Positions 1 to 5,792 of a stretch of 8,509 nucleotides of DNA are shown here, piece by piece (position 1 is the first letter of the stretch; every line of letters starts with the position of its first letter). A program made the position numbers and the translations under genes. The notes beneath the pieces are model-generated. The model saw only the letters and a list, made by a program, of their open reading frames with translations, did not search any database and had not been told where the DNA came from. This stretch comes from Rhodobacteraceae bacterium UBA3087 (GTDB lineage: Bacteria > Pseudomonadota > Alphaproteobacteria > Rhodobacterales > Rhodobacteraceae), in NCBI GenBank assembly GCA_002367285.1, contig DFBF01000136.1:282-8790 (forward strand), in the 5' to 3' direction.

Positions 1-210
1 TTCCAGTTGGTCACCGGCCGGATCTGGCGCGGCACCGCGTTTGGCGGCGCACGTGGGCGCACCGATGTGCCGAAAATCGTCGATTGGTACATGGATGGTA
101 AGATCGAGATCGATCCCATGATCACCCACACGATGCCGCTGGAAGACATCAACAAGGGCTTTGATCTGATGCATCGCGGTGAATCGATCCGCTCGGTCGT
201 TCTGTTCTGA
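1..210 (+). CDS. frmA: S-(hydroxymethyl)glutathione dehydrogenase / class III alcohol dehydrogenase, C-terminal part (5' end outside window)
   Basis: This is the last 69 codons of a zinc-dependent class III alcohol dehydrogenase, usually about 370 residues, ending in TGA at 208-210. The visible part has the family's C-terminal signature: FGGARGRTDVPKIVDWYM, then ITHTMPLEDINKGFDLMHRG, then ESIRSVV at the very end. The enzyme oxidises S-hydroxymethylglutathione, formed spontaneously from formaldehyde and glutathione, to S-formylglutathione with NAD+ in the cytoplasm. The same family also reduces S-nitrosoglutathione. The catalytic zinc ligands and most of the coenzyme fold lie outside the window. 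The next pathway enzyme, S-formylglutathione hydrolase, is on the same strand from 4438. A strong hairpin directly downstream suggests transcription ends here. The family call is secure; frmA and adhC are both used as names. Confidence 0.93.
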   Translation, partial: FQLVTGRIWRGTAFGGARGRTDVPKIVDWYMDGKIEIDPMITHTMPLEDINKGFDLMHRGESIRSVVLF

Positions 211-235
211 TCCAGACCACAGCTGATCCAGTTGA

Positions 236-259
236 GAGGGGAGGCCACGGCCTCCCCTC
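236..259 (+). terminator. GC-rich hairpin after the class III ADH gene, probable terminator
   Basis: A perfect inverted repeat, GAGGGGAGGCC (236-246) and GGCCTCCCCTC (249-259), lies 26 bases after the dehydrogenase stop codon. It forms a 10-11 bp stem with a 2-4 base loop. Only a weak T-rich tail (cttggttct) follows, so termination may be inefficient or factor-assisted. The stem is symmetric and lies between convergent genes, so it could also stop transcription arriving from the minus-strand gene that ends at 317. Confidence 0.7.
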
Positions 260-316
260 GCTTGGTTCTGATGGGCGTTTGTGGTGCGCGCGGCGCCTTA
301 CCAGCGCGACACCTGA

Positions 317-762
317 TCAAATATCGTGAGCAATCTGACCCGGCGCAACCAGAGGGGGTGTGGCCAGAGGACCTGTGTCCCCTCCCCCTTCGGCAAACCT
401 CTGATACAGGGCCTGCAGCCGCGAAACCGTATCGGGATGGTTTGCGGGTCCATGCAGCGCAACCATGAACCGCTGCGCCATGAACATCGGGTTATAGCGG
501 ATCGAATGCGCGATGTTTCCTTAGGGGCCGGCACGGTCACCGCATAGGCATTGGGCACATACATATTGCGGCAAAAGGCGATCAACGGCAGGGTCACGGT
601 CTTGCGTGTTTCATCCAGAACCCTCTGGATCAACTGCCCTGCATAAACCGACGCGGGTCCACAGTTGGGCATGGGATTGCCCCCCCGGGCCGTTCCTGAC
701 TGCGCGGTCCCCACAGCCAGACACACGGTCACAACAACCGCCGGAATGGTTCGTTTCGTCAT
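317..762 (-). pseudogene. Small exported protein of unknown function, broken by an apparent single-base frameshift
   Basis: The gene starts at ATG 762-760, behind a good ribosome binding site (GGAGG, 770-774 on the plus strand, 7 bases away). It opens with a signal-peptide-like stretch (MTKRTIPAVVVTVCLAVGT, then AQSG). The mature part has two cysteines, in NCGPAS and FCRNMY. After VTVPAPK the frame carrying good coding sequence changes. The start frame becomes Arg/Cys/Trp-rich, whereas the neighbouring frame gives GNIAHSIRYNPMFMAQRF, then VALHGPANHPDTVSRLQAL, and stops at TGA 319-317. Adding one G at the GG at 519-520 (minus-strand ccctaaggaaac becoming ccctaagggaaac) joins both parts into about 148 residues. 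I do not recognise the family; the signal peptide suggests a periplasmic protein. It is divergent from mbfA and convergent with the dehydrogenase gene. Either the gene has decayed or the sequence has an error. Weak minus-strand promoter elements may lie at 846-851 and 822-827. Confidence 0.6.
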
Positions 763-835
763 GTCATTTCCTCCCGTTCACCTGCTGCACAGAAGACTGG
801 CGCACTCCCGCCCCCTGACCTATTGTCGCAACGGA

Positions 836-863
836 TTGACCCTGCCTGCAAATCCAGTAGATT
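836..863 (+). promoter_or_regulatory. Probable sigma-70-type promoter of mbfA
   Basis: TTGACC at 836-841 resembles a -35 element, and TAGATT at 858-863 (4 of 6 matches to TATAAT) resembles a -10 element, with a 16-base spacer. Transcription would begin around 870, leaving a leader of about 20 bases before the ATG at 892. The putative -10 overlaps the left half of the Irr box, as expected for a site that represses by blocking RNA polymerase. This is read by eye only. Confidence 0.45.
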
Positions 864-877
864 AGAACAATTCCAAA
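862..877 (+). promoter_or_regulatory. Iron control element (Irr box) upstream of mbfA
   Basis: The site reads TTAGAA-CAA-TTCCAAA, an interrupted palindrome that differs at one core base from the alphaproteobacterial iron control element TTAGAA-N3-TTCTAA. Irr is a Fur-family regulator that responds to haem status. In rhizobia and Agrobacterium it represses mbfA when iron is low. The element overlaps the putative -10 region and transcription start, 14 bases before the mbfA start codon, which fits repression. No irr gene is in the window, so the regulator is inferred. Confidence 0.7.
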
Positions 878-891
878 CTGTGAGGCCCTTC

Positions 892-1872
892 ATGATCCCC
901 GGTGTTGTCACCTCCCGTCGTCGGTTCGCCGATCTGTCCGAACAGGAAATCTTGGCCCTGGCCATTTCCAACGAAGAGGACGACGCGCGAATTTACCGCC
1001 AGTACGCCGAACGGCTGCGCGAGGAATACCCGGCCTCGGCCAAGATATTCGATGGTATGGCCGAGGAAGAAGACGGGCACCGCCGCATGTTGATCGACGC
1101 CCACAAAGCGCGCTTTGGCGACATGATCCCGCTGATCCGGCGCGAACATGTGTCGGGCTATTATGCGCGCCGCCCAATCTGGTTGGTCGAAAACCTGGGC
1201 CTGGAAACCATACGGGGCGAGGCGCGCGAGATGGAGCGCCAGGCCGAGCAATTCTATCGCAAGGCCGCCGACCGGACCTCGAACGCCGACATGCGCAAGT
1301 TGCTGGGTGATCTGGCCGCTGCCGAAGCCGGACACGGCGATGTGGCGGGCCGTCTGGAGGAAGAACACCTGGGCGGCGACGCGCGCAGCGAAGAGGACCG
1401 CGATGCGCACCGTCAGTTCGTTCTGACCTGGGTGCAGCCCGGCTTGGCGGGGCTGATGGACGGCTCTGTGTCGACGCTTGCGCCAATTTTTGCCACCGCT
1501 TTCGCGACCCAGGACACGCACACGACATTCCTGGTCGGGCTGGCGGCATCCGTGGGTGCGGGCATCTCGATGGGCTTTACCGAAGCGGCGTCAGATGACG
1601 GTGAATTGTCCGGGCGCGGCAGCCCAGTGAAACGCGGTTTTGCCAGTGGTATCATGACGACACTGGGCGGATTGGGCCACGCCCTGCCTTACCTGATCAC
1701 CGATTTCTGGACCGCAACCACCATCGCGCTGATCGTCGTTTTCGTCGAACTGTGGGCCATCGTCTGGATCCAGAACCGGTTCATGCAAACCCCATTCCTG
1801 CGCGCCACTTTCCAGGTGGTTCTGGGGGGCGCCTTGGTCTTTGCGGCGGGGGCGTTGATTGGCGGGGGGTGA
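892..1872 (+). CDS. mbfA: Membrane-bound ferritin MbfA (erythrin/VIT1 fusion, iron exporter)
   Basis: The product has 326 residues, the usual MbfA length. Residues about 12-160 form a ferritin-like (rubrerythrin/erythrin) four-helix domain. Metal-ligand candidates are E28/E29, E60-x-x-H63, E113 or E115, and E145-x-x-H148, so both ExxH motifs of a diiron site are present. Residues about 180-326 form a VIT1/CCC1-type membrane domain with several hydrophobic segments, beginning GLAGLMDGSVSTLAPIF. Studied MbfA proteins export iron across the inner membrane and protect against iron overload and peroxide. ATG 892 was chosen because TGAGG at 881-885 is a reasonable binding site 6 bases upstream. The longer in-frame start at 823 would place the promoter and Irr box inside the coding sequence and lacks family support. 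Expression is probably repressed by Irr in low iron. Confidence 0.93.
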   Translation: MIPGVVTSRRRFADLSEQEILALAISNEEDDARIYRQYAERLREEYPASAKIFDGMAEEEDGHRRMLIDAHKARFGDMIPLIRREHVSGYYARRPIWLVENLGLETIRGEAREMERQAEQFYRKAADRTSNADMRKLLGDLAAAEAGHGDVAGRLEEEHLGGDARSEEDRDAHRQFVLTWVQPGLAGLMDGSVSTLAPIFATAFATQDTHTTFLVGLAASVGAGISMGFTEAASDDGELSGRGSPVKRGFASGIMTTLGGLGHALPYLITDFWTATTIALIVVFVELWAIVWIQNRFMQTPFLRATFQVVLGGALVFAAGALIGGG

Positions 1873-1918
1873 CGGGTTGAGGGGCGTCCGTGTGCAGGAA
1901 GGAAAGATAGATAGCTAG

Positions 1919-2291
1919 GTGAAACAATTTGACACCAGCATCATCGAAATACTCAACAAAGAGTGTGACGGTGAAAGCGTGTACCATGTCGGGCTAGGAG
2001 CAACTCATTTTCAGATCTCGTTCGGCGAAGTAAATCGCATCCAGACCGATGAGAAGGCCGTCCTATTTCTTGGGTGGAAAATCCCATTCTTGGATCGAGA
2101 GCCCCTCAAGTATACCAATAGGCTTGCTTATCGAGCAAATCCCAATCCATTTTGAGATTCCGAACCTTTTGGCATTGCGTATGTGTTTTAAGTCCGGGGA
2201 TTTCGTGGAATTTCATACAATTGAAAGCGCTAGTGAGGCTGTTGTAATCGACCTGAGTGTACGGGAAGGTGCTCACTTGATTGAAGTTTAA
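1919..2291 (+). pseudogene. Small hypothetical gene, AT-rich, split by an apparent one-base insertion; possibly immunity-protein-like
   Basis: Two overlapping open frames look like one gene. The first starts at GTG 1919 (MKQFDTSIIEILNK) behind AGGAAGGAAAG at 1896-1906, and runs to TGA at 2153-2155. The second carries the downstream half to TAA 2289-2291 and includes LLALRMCFKSGDFVEF, then EAVVIDLS. Both frames read Phe-Leu-Gly around 2066-2078. Removing one G from GGG at 2072-2074 yields a continuous protein of about 123 residues through FLGGKSHSWIESPSSIP. Hand counts of four 60-base rows inside give 42, 42, 43 and 50% GC, lower than the 58% counted in one row of mbfA, which suggests acquisition from elsewhere. 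The pattern of short beta strands with FKSGDFVEF followed by a Glu-containing strand recalls small immunity-type families such as DUF6188, but this is only an impression. The GTG start is also tentative. No toxin gene is adjacent. Confidence 0.5.
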
Positions 2292-2299
2292 ACGTCCGT

Positions 2300-2315
2300 T
2301 CTTCTGCATAGAAGA
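2300..2315 (+). repeat. Short inverted repeat between the broken small gene and the AEC permease gene
   Basis: TCTTCT (2300-2305) and AGAAGA (2310-2315) flank GCAT, giving a 6 bp stem with a 4-base loop just after the stop codon of the broken small gene. No T tract follows, so a terminator role is weak. It may be the remains of that gene's 3' end, or chance. Confidence 0.3.
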
Positions 2316-2367
2316 CCTATGCCCATCCCCCCTCGCCACTCTCGCGCCCTCATGCTAGGAAAATCAC

Positions 2368-3294
2368 ATGATTGATGTGCTACTACAAACCCTGCCCTTT
2401 TTCGCGCTGATCGGCCTTGGCTTTGGCGCCGGGAAACGTGGCTTTTTCCCGCCCGAGGCAACCGCATACCTAACCCGCTTCGTGTTCTACTTTGCCCTGT
2501 CGGCGATGCTGTTTCGCTTTTCGGCAAACCTATCGCTGAATGATATCTGGAGCTGGCCGTTCATCTGGGCCTATCTGGCAGGCACCATGGTGATCTATCT
2601 GCTGGCCACCGCCGTCGCGATGGTTCGTCGCATCGGCATCGAAGAAGCGGCGGTCGAGGCGCAGTGCGCCGTCATCGGCAACGTCGGATTTCTGGGCGTG
2701 CCCATGTTGGTCTTGTTGTTGGGCGAGCCCGCCATTGGCCCCGTCATGATGGTGCTGGCCGTGGACCTGATCGTCTTTGGCAGCCTGATCGTCATCATCA
2801 TTTCCGCCAAACGCGATGGGCGTGTCAGCCCCGGCGTGCTGATTTCCGTCGCGCGCGGGTTGATGAAAAACCCGATGATTGTGTCGATCGTGCTGGGCTT
2901 TGCCTGGTCGGCCACCGGCTGGCCGCTGCCCATACCGGTGAACAGTTTCCTGGCGATCCTGGGCGCCGCTGCCACACCCGGCGCGTTGTTTGCCATCGGT
3001 GCGTCGCTGGCGGACAAATCGGCGGAACGCCTTCATATCGCGGGCTGGTTGGCCTTTGCCAAACTGGTGCTGCACCCAGGCGCCGTGGCGCTGGCCGCGC
3101 TGATGGTCTTCCCGGTCGCGCCCTATGCGGCGGGCGTGATGATCACCGCCGCCGCCCTGCCGGTCGCGGGCAATGTTTACATCCTGGCGCAGCACTATGG
3201 CATCGCGCCGCATCGCGCCTCCGCCGCCATCCTGATATCGACAGTCCTGTCGATCCTGACCGTGTCCTCCATCATAGCGCTTGTGACCACATGA
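2368..3294 (+). CDS. AEC-family (auxin efflux carrier type) permease
   Basis: The product is a 308-residue, almost entirely hydrophobic protein with the two-halved organisation of AEC transporters. The N-terminal half begins LPFFALIGLGFGAGKRGFF, and the conserved region CAVIGNVGFLGVPM falls near residues 100-113. The C-terminal half holds ATPGALFAIGASLAD and ends near LPVAGNVYILAQHYG. About ten membrane spans are expected. Bacterial relatives export or exchange organic acids such as malate and malonate, but the substrate cannot be read from this sequence. ATG 2368 has AGGA at 2357-2360, 7 bases upstream. Its stop overlaps the NnrS start as ATGA, so the two are translationally coupled and probably co-transcribed. 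Confidence 0.88.
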   Translation: MIDVLLQTLPFFALIGLGFGAGKRGFFPPEATAYLTRFVFYFALSAMLFRFSANLSLNDIWSWPFIWAYLAGTMVIYLLATAVAMVRRIGIEEAAVEAQCAVIGNVGFLGVPMLVLLLGEPAIGPVMMVLAVDLIVFGSLIVIIISAKRDGRVSPGVLISVARGLMKNPMIVSIVLGFAWSATGWPLPIPVNSFLAILGAAATPGALFAIGASLADKSAERLHIAGWLAFAKLVLHPGAVALAALMVFPVAPYAAGVMITAAALPVAGNVYILAQHYGIAPHRASAAILISTVLSILTVSSIIALVTT

Positions 3295-4403
3295 TCCTGT
3301 TTTCCGCCGCCTATCGCCTGTTCTTTCCCGCCGCCGGGCTGTTTGCCGCCGGGGTCATACCCCTTTGGCTGGTGATTTTCAGCACCGGGAACTCGGACCT
3401 GTTCGACCCGCTTGGCTGGCATATGCATGAAATGCTGTTCGGCTTTTTGCCCGCCGCGCTGGCCGGATTTCTGCTGACCGCCATCCCGAATTGGACAGGG
3501 CGTCCGGCCCTGACCGGAGCGCCGCTGGCGATACTATTCGCGCTATGGCTGGCCGGGCGCATCCTGCTGTTCGCCTTTTCGCACGCCTATGGCACTGAAT
3601 TCATCGCCCTGTCTTTTCTGCCGCTGCTGGCCCTGATCGCGGGGCGCGATATTCTGATGGCGCGCAACCGGCGCAACTATGCGGTGGTCGCACTGATCCT
3701 GGCGCTGTGGTTTGCGCAGGGCGTATTCTTCTTTGTCGACAATGATCTGGGGGCCAGCATCGGGCTGGCCGTTTCACTGGTTCTGATGGCGCTGATCGGC
3801 GGGCGCGTCACCCCGGCGTTTTCGCGCAACTGGCTGAAGAAACGCGCAGGCACGACGCTGCCCGCACCCTTTGGCCTGATCGACCGCGCCGCGCTGAGCT
3901 TGACCACGCTGGCCGCACTGTCCTGGAGCCTGAGCGGTCCCGGCACCGCGACCGGCACCCTGTCCGGGGTCGCCGCCCTGACGCTGGCCGTCCGTCTGGC
4001 CCGCTGGAAGGCCTGGCACGTCAAACGCGAACCGCTGCTGCTGGCCCAACACGCAGGCTTTGCCTGGCTGGTGATCGGCACAGGCCTGTTGGCGCTGCAC
4101 AGCCTGACCGATCTGGCCACCATGGCACAGGTCCGTCATGCGATTGGCGCGGGCGCCGTGGGCACCATCACCGTCATCGTCATGCTGCGAGCCATTCTGG
4201 GTCATTCCGGTCGCCCGATTGACGGCACCACGCTGGACTGGGTCCTGCTGATCGCCCTGCACCTGGGCGCGGTTCTGCGCGTGTCTTCGGGCTGGTTCGG
4301 GGAACCGATGGCCCTGTTGCATGCCTCAGGCGCGCTGTGGTCGCTGGGCATGACGCTGTTTGTGATCCGCATAATTCCCATTGCGCTGGCCCCACGGGTC
4401 TAG
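3291..4403 (+). CDS. nnrS: NnrS family haem/copper membrane protein (nitric oxide stress)
   Basis: The product has 370 residues and about a dozen hydrophobic segments. The N-terminal signature is clear: AAYRLFFPAAGLFAAGV near residue 6, then GWHMHEMLFGF (H44, H46, E47), then GFLLTAIPNWTGR ending at residue 71. This order is typical of NnrS. NnrS proteins are haem- and copper-containing inner-membrane proteins, often in NO-responsive regulons of denitrifiers. They reduce sensitivity to NO and nitrosative stress without being NO reductases. Conserved histidines also occur later (HVKREPLLLAQHAGFAW). The ATG at 3291 lies inside the AEC stop (ATGA overlap) and lacks its own clear ribosome binding site, which supports coupling; the open frame continues far upstream only as a shadow of the AEC gene. 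No NnrR/Dnr-type operator was identified. Class III ADH at the left edge also handles nitrosoglutathione. Confidence 0.87.
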   Translation: MILFSAAYRLFFPAAGLFAAGVIPLWLVIFSTGNSDLFDPLGWHMHEMLFGFLPAALAGFLLTAIPNWTGRPALTGAPLAILFALWLAGRILLFAFSHAYGTEFIALSFLPLLALIAGRDILMARNRRNYAVVALILALWFAQGVFFFVDNDLGASIGLAVSLVLMALIGGRVTPAFSRNWLKKRAGTTLPAPFGLIDRAALSLTTLAALSWSLSGPGTATGTLSGVAALTLAVRLARWKAWHVKREPLLLAQHAGFAWLVIGTGLLALHSLTDLATMAQVRHAIGAGAVGTITVIVMLRAILGHSGRPIDGTTLDWVLLIALHLGAVLRVSSGWFGEPMALLHASGALWSLGMTLFVIRIIPIALAPRV

Positions 4404-4437
4404 TTACCTGCCCGCAACGACATCAAAGGATCTGCCC

Positions 4438-5268
4438 ATGCAAACCGTTTCAGAAAATGCCTGCTTTGGCGGCACCCAAGGGGTTTACACGCATGCCTCG
4501 TCCGCGACGGGCACCGACATGACATTCGGGCTGTTCTTGCCAGCCGAGGCCGCCGACGGCCCCGTGCCCGTGCTGTGGTACCTGTCAGGCCTGACCTGCA
4601 CCCATGACAATGCCATGACCAAGGCAGGCGCACAGGCCTGGGCCGCGAACGAGGGCATCGCTCTGGTGTTTCCTGACACCTCGCCGCGCGGCGAAGGCGT
4701 TGCGGATGACGAAGCATACGATCTGGGCCAGGGCGCTGGGTTCTATGTGAACGCGACGCAAAAACCCTGGGCCCCGCATTTCCGCATGTGGGACTACGTC
4801 ACCGCCGACCTGCCGGACCTGTTGTTCAACAGCTTCGCACTGGACGCGGATCGTCAGGGCATTACGGGCCACTCCATGGGCGGGCACGGCGCGTTGACCA
4901 TGGCCATGTCGCTGCCTGATCGGTTCCGGTCCGTGTCCGCCTTTGCGCCGATCGCAAACCCAACCGCGTCCGATTGGGGCCGCAAGCAGCTGTCGGCCTA
5001 TCTGGGCGACGATGAAACCAAATGGGCCGCCCATGACGCCACGCTTTTGATGGCTGACAAGGGGTTTGACGGACCGATGTTGATCGACACTGGCACCAAG
5101 GATCAGTTCCTGGACCTGCTGAGGCCCGAAGCACTGGCCGCAGCCATTGCCAAGCGCCGCCAACAGGCGACATTCCGGATGCAGCCGGGGTATGACCATT
5201 CGTATTTCTTCGTCTCGACCTTCATGGAAGACCACGTCGCATTTCACGCCGACGCGCTGTACGCATGA
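4438..5268 (+). CDS. fghA: S-formylglutathione hydrolase
   Basis: The product is a 276-residue esterase D-type alpha/beta hydrolase of normal family length. It hydrolyses S-formylglutathione to formate and glutathione in the cytoplasm, the step after class III ADH in formaldehyde oxidation. Visible features are LSGLTCTHDN with the conserved C54, the nucleophile elbow GHSMGGHGAL (S146), the acid D222 in DTGTKDQFLD, and H254 in GYDHSYFF, so the catalytic triad is complete. ATG 4438 was chosen because AAGGA at 4426-4430 sits 7 bases upstream and the N-terminus (MQTVSENACFGG) matches the family; a longer in-frame start at TTG 4381 runs into the nnrS end. The stop overlaps the next gene as ATGA. 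The frmA gene is on the same strand but 4.2 kb upstream, separated by several genes. Confidence 0.95.
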   Translation: MQTVSENACFGGTQGVYTHASSATGTDMTFGLFLPAEAADGPVPVLWYLSGLTCTHDNAMTKAGAQAWAANEGIALVFPDTSPRGEGVADDEAYDLGQGAGFYVNATQKPWAPHFRMWDYVTADLPDLLFNSFALDADRQGITGHSMGGHGALTMAMSLPDRFRSVSAFAPIANPTASDWGRKQLSAYLGDDETKWAAHDATLLMADKGFDGPMLIDTGTKDQFLDLLRPEALAAAIAKRRQQATFRMQPGYDHSYFFVSTFMEDHVAFHADALYA

Positions 5269-5711
5269 TCTATATCGACGCGGATGCCTGCCCAGTCAAA
5301 GCCGAGGCCGAGACCGTGGCCACCCGCCACAAGATGAAGATGTTCGTTGTGTCAAACGGCGGATTGCGCCCGTCGCAAAACCCACTGGTAGAGATGATCT
5401 ATGTGCCCGACGGGCCGGACGTGGCCGATATGTGGATCGCCGACCGGGTGGGCAAGGGCGATGTGGTCGTAACCGGCGACATCCCCCTGGCCGCAAAATG
5501 CATCGAAGCAGGCGCGCGCGTGGTGCGCCACAATGGCGAGGCCCTGACCCAAGCCAATATCGGCCAGCAACTGGCGACGCGCGACCTGATGACCGACCTG
5601 CGCGCGGCGGACCCGTTTCGTCAGGGTGGCGGGCGGGCGTTTTCCAAGGCGGACCGGTCGCGGTTCCTGGACGCGTTGGATCGCATGATCCGCGCCGCCG
5701 CACAGGACTGA
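5265..5711 (+). CDS. YaiI/YqxD family (UPF0178, DUF188) protein
   Basis: The product has 148 residues and matches the UPF0178/DUF188 family over its whole length. The hallmarks are IDADACPVK at residues 4-12, VVSNGGLRPS near 28-37, and an acidic core PDGPDVADMWIA followed by GDVVVTGDIPLA. Clustered Asp residues (D5, D7, the PDGPDVAD group and TGD) fit a PIN-like fold, so metal-dependent nuclease activity is possible, but I know of no established function for the family. The C-terminus has a basic FSKADRSRFLDALDR stretch. It starts inside the fghA stop (ATGA overlap) without an obvious ribosome binding site, so translation probably depends on that of fghA. A functional link with formaldehyde oxidation is not established. 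Confidence 0.9.
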   Translation: MIYIDADACPVKAEAETVATRHKMKMFVVSNGGLRPSQNPLVEMIYVPDGPDVADMWIADRVGKGDVVVTGDIPLAAKCIEAGARVVRHNGEALTQANIGQQLATRDLMTDLRAADPFRQGGGRAFSKADRSRFLDALDRMIRAAAQD

Positions 5712-5792
5712 GCCAGGCCGCGTTAAATTGCGACACCACAAAGGGTCGCCCCCGGAACAGACCCCCGCCCTGAACATCGGTTTTCTGTTCTC

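Noticed and set aside
283..313. Imperfect hairpin GGTGCGCGC / GCGCGACACC downstream of the broken minus-strand gene
   Set aside because: It has a bulge and no T tract on either strand; it could be a weak terminator but is equally explained by GC-rich background.
298..762. A 154-residue minus-strand protein read without a frameshift
   Set aside because: After the VTVPAPK segment the frame turns Arg/Cys/Trp-rich, while an adjacent frame gives a natural-looking sequence. I annotate a frameshifted gene ending at 317 instead.
823..891. Upstream extension of mbfA to an in-frame TTG at 823
   Set aside because: It would place the promoter and Irr box inside the coding sequence and adds residues not typical of the family; ATG 892 has its own ribosome binding site.
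862..1549. Two long minus-strand open frames (862-1521 and 908-1549) opposite mbfA
   Set aside because: They are GC-rich shadows of a confidently identified gene, with Arg/Pro-rich composition and no recognisable domain.
2530..3213. Minus-strand open frame opposite the AEC gene, rich in His, Gln and Asp
   Set aside because: It is a shadow of the membrane protein codons; the composition is low-complexity and unlike a real protein.
2664..3290. Long N-terminal extension of the nnrS reading frame
   Set aside because: This stretch is the AEC gene read out of frame (Arg/His-rich). NnrS homology begins exactly at ATG 3291.
4381..4437. Earlier TTG start for S-formylglutathione hydrolase
   Set aside because: It overlaps the end of nnrS and gives residues foreign to the family; ATG 4438 has AAGGA at the right distance.
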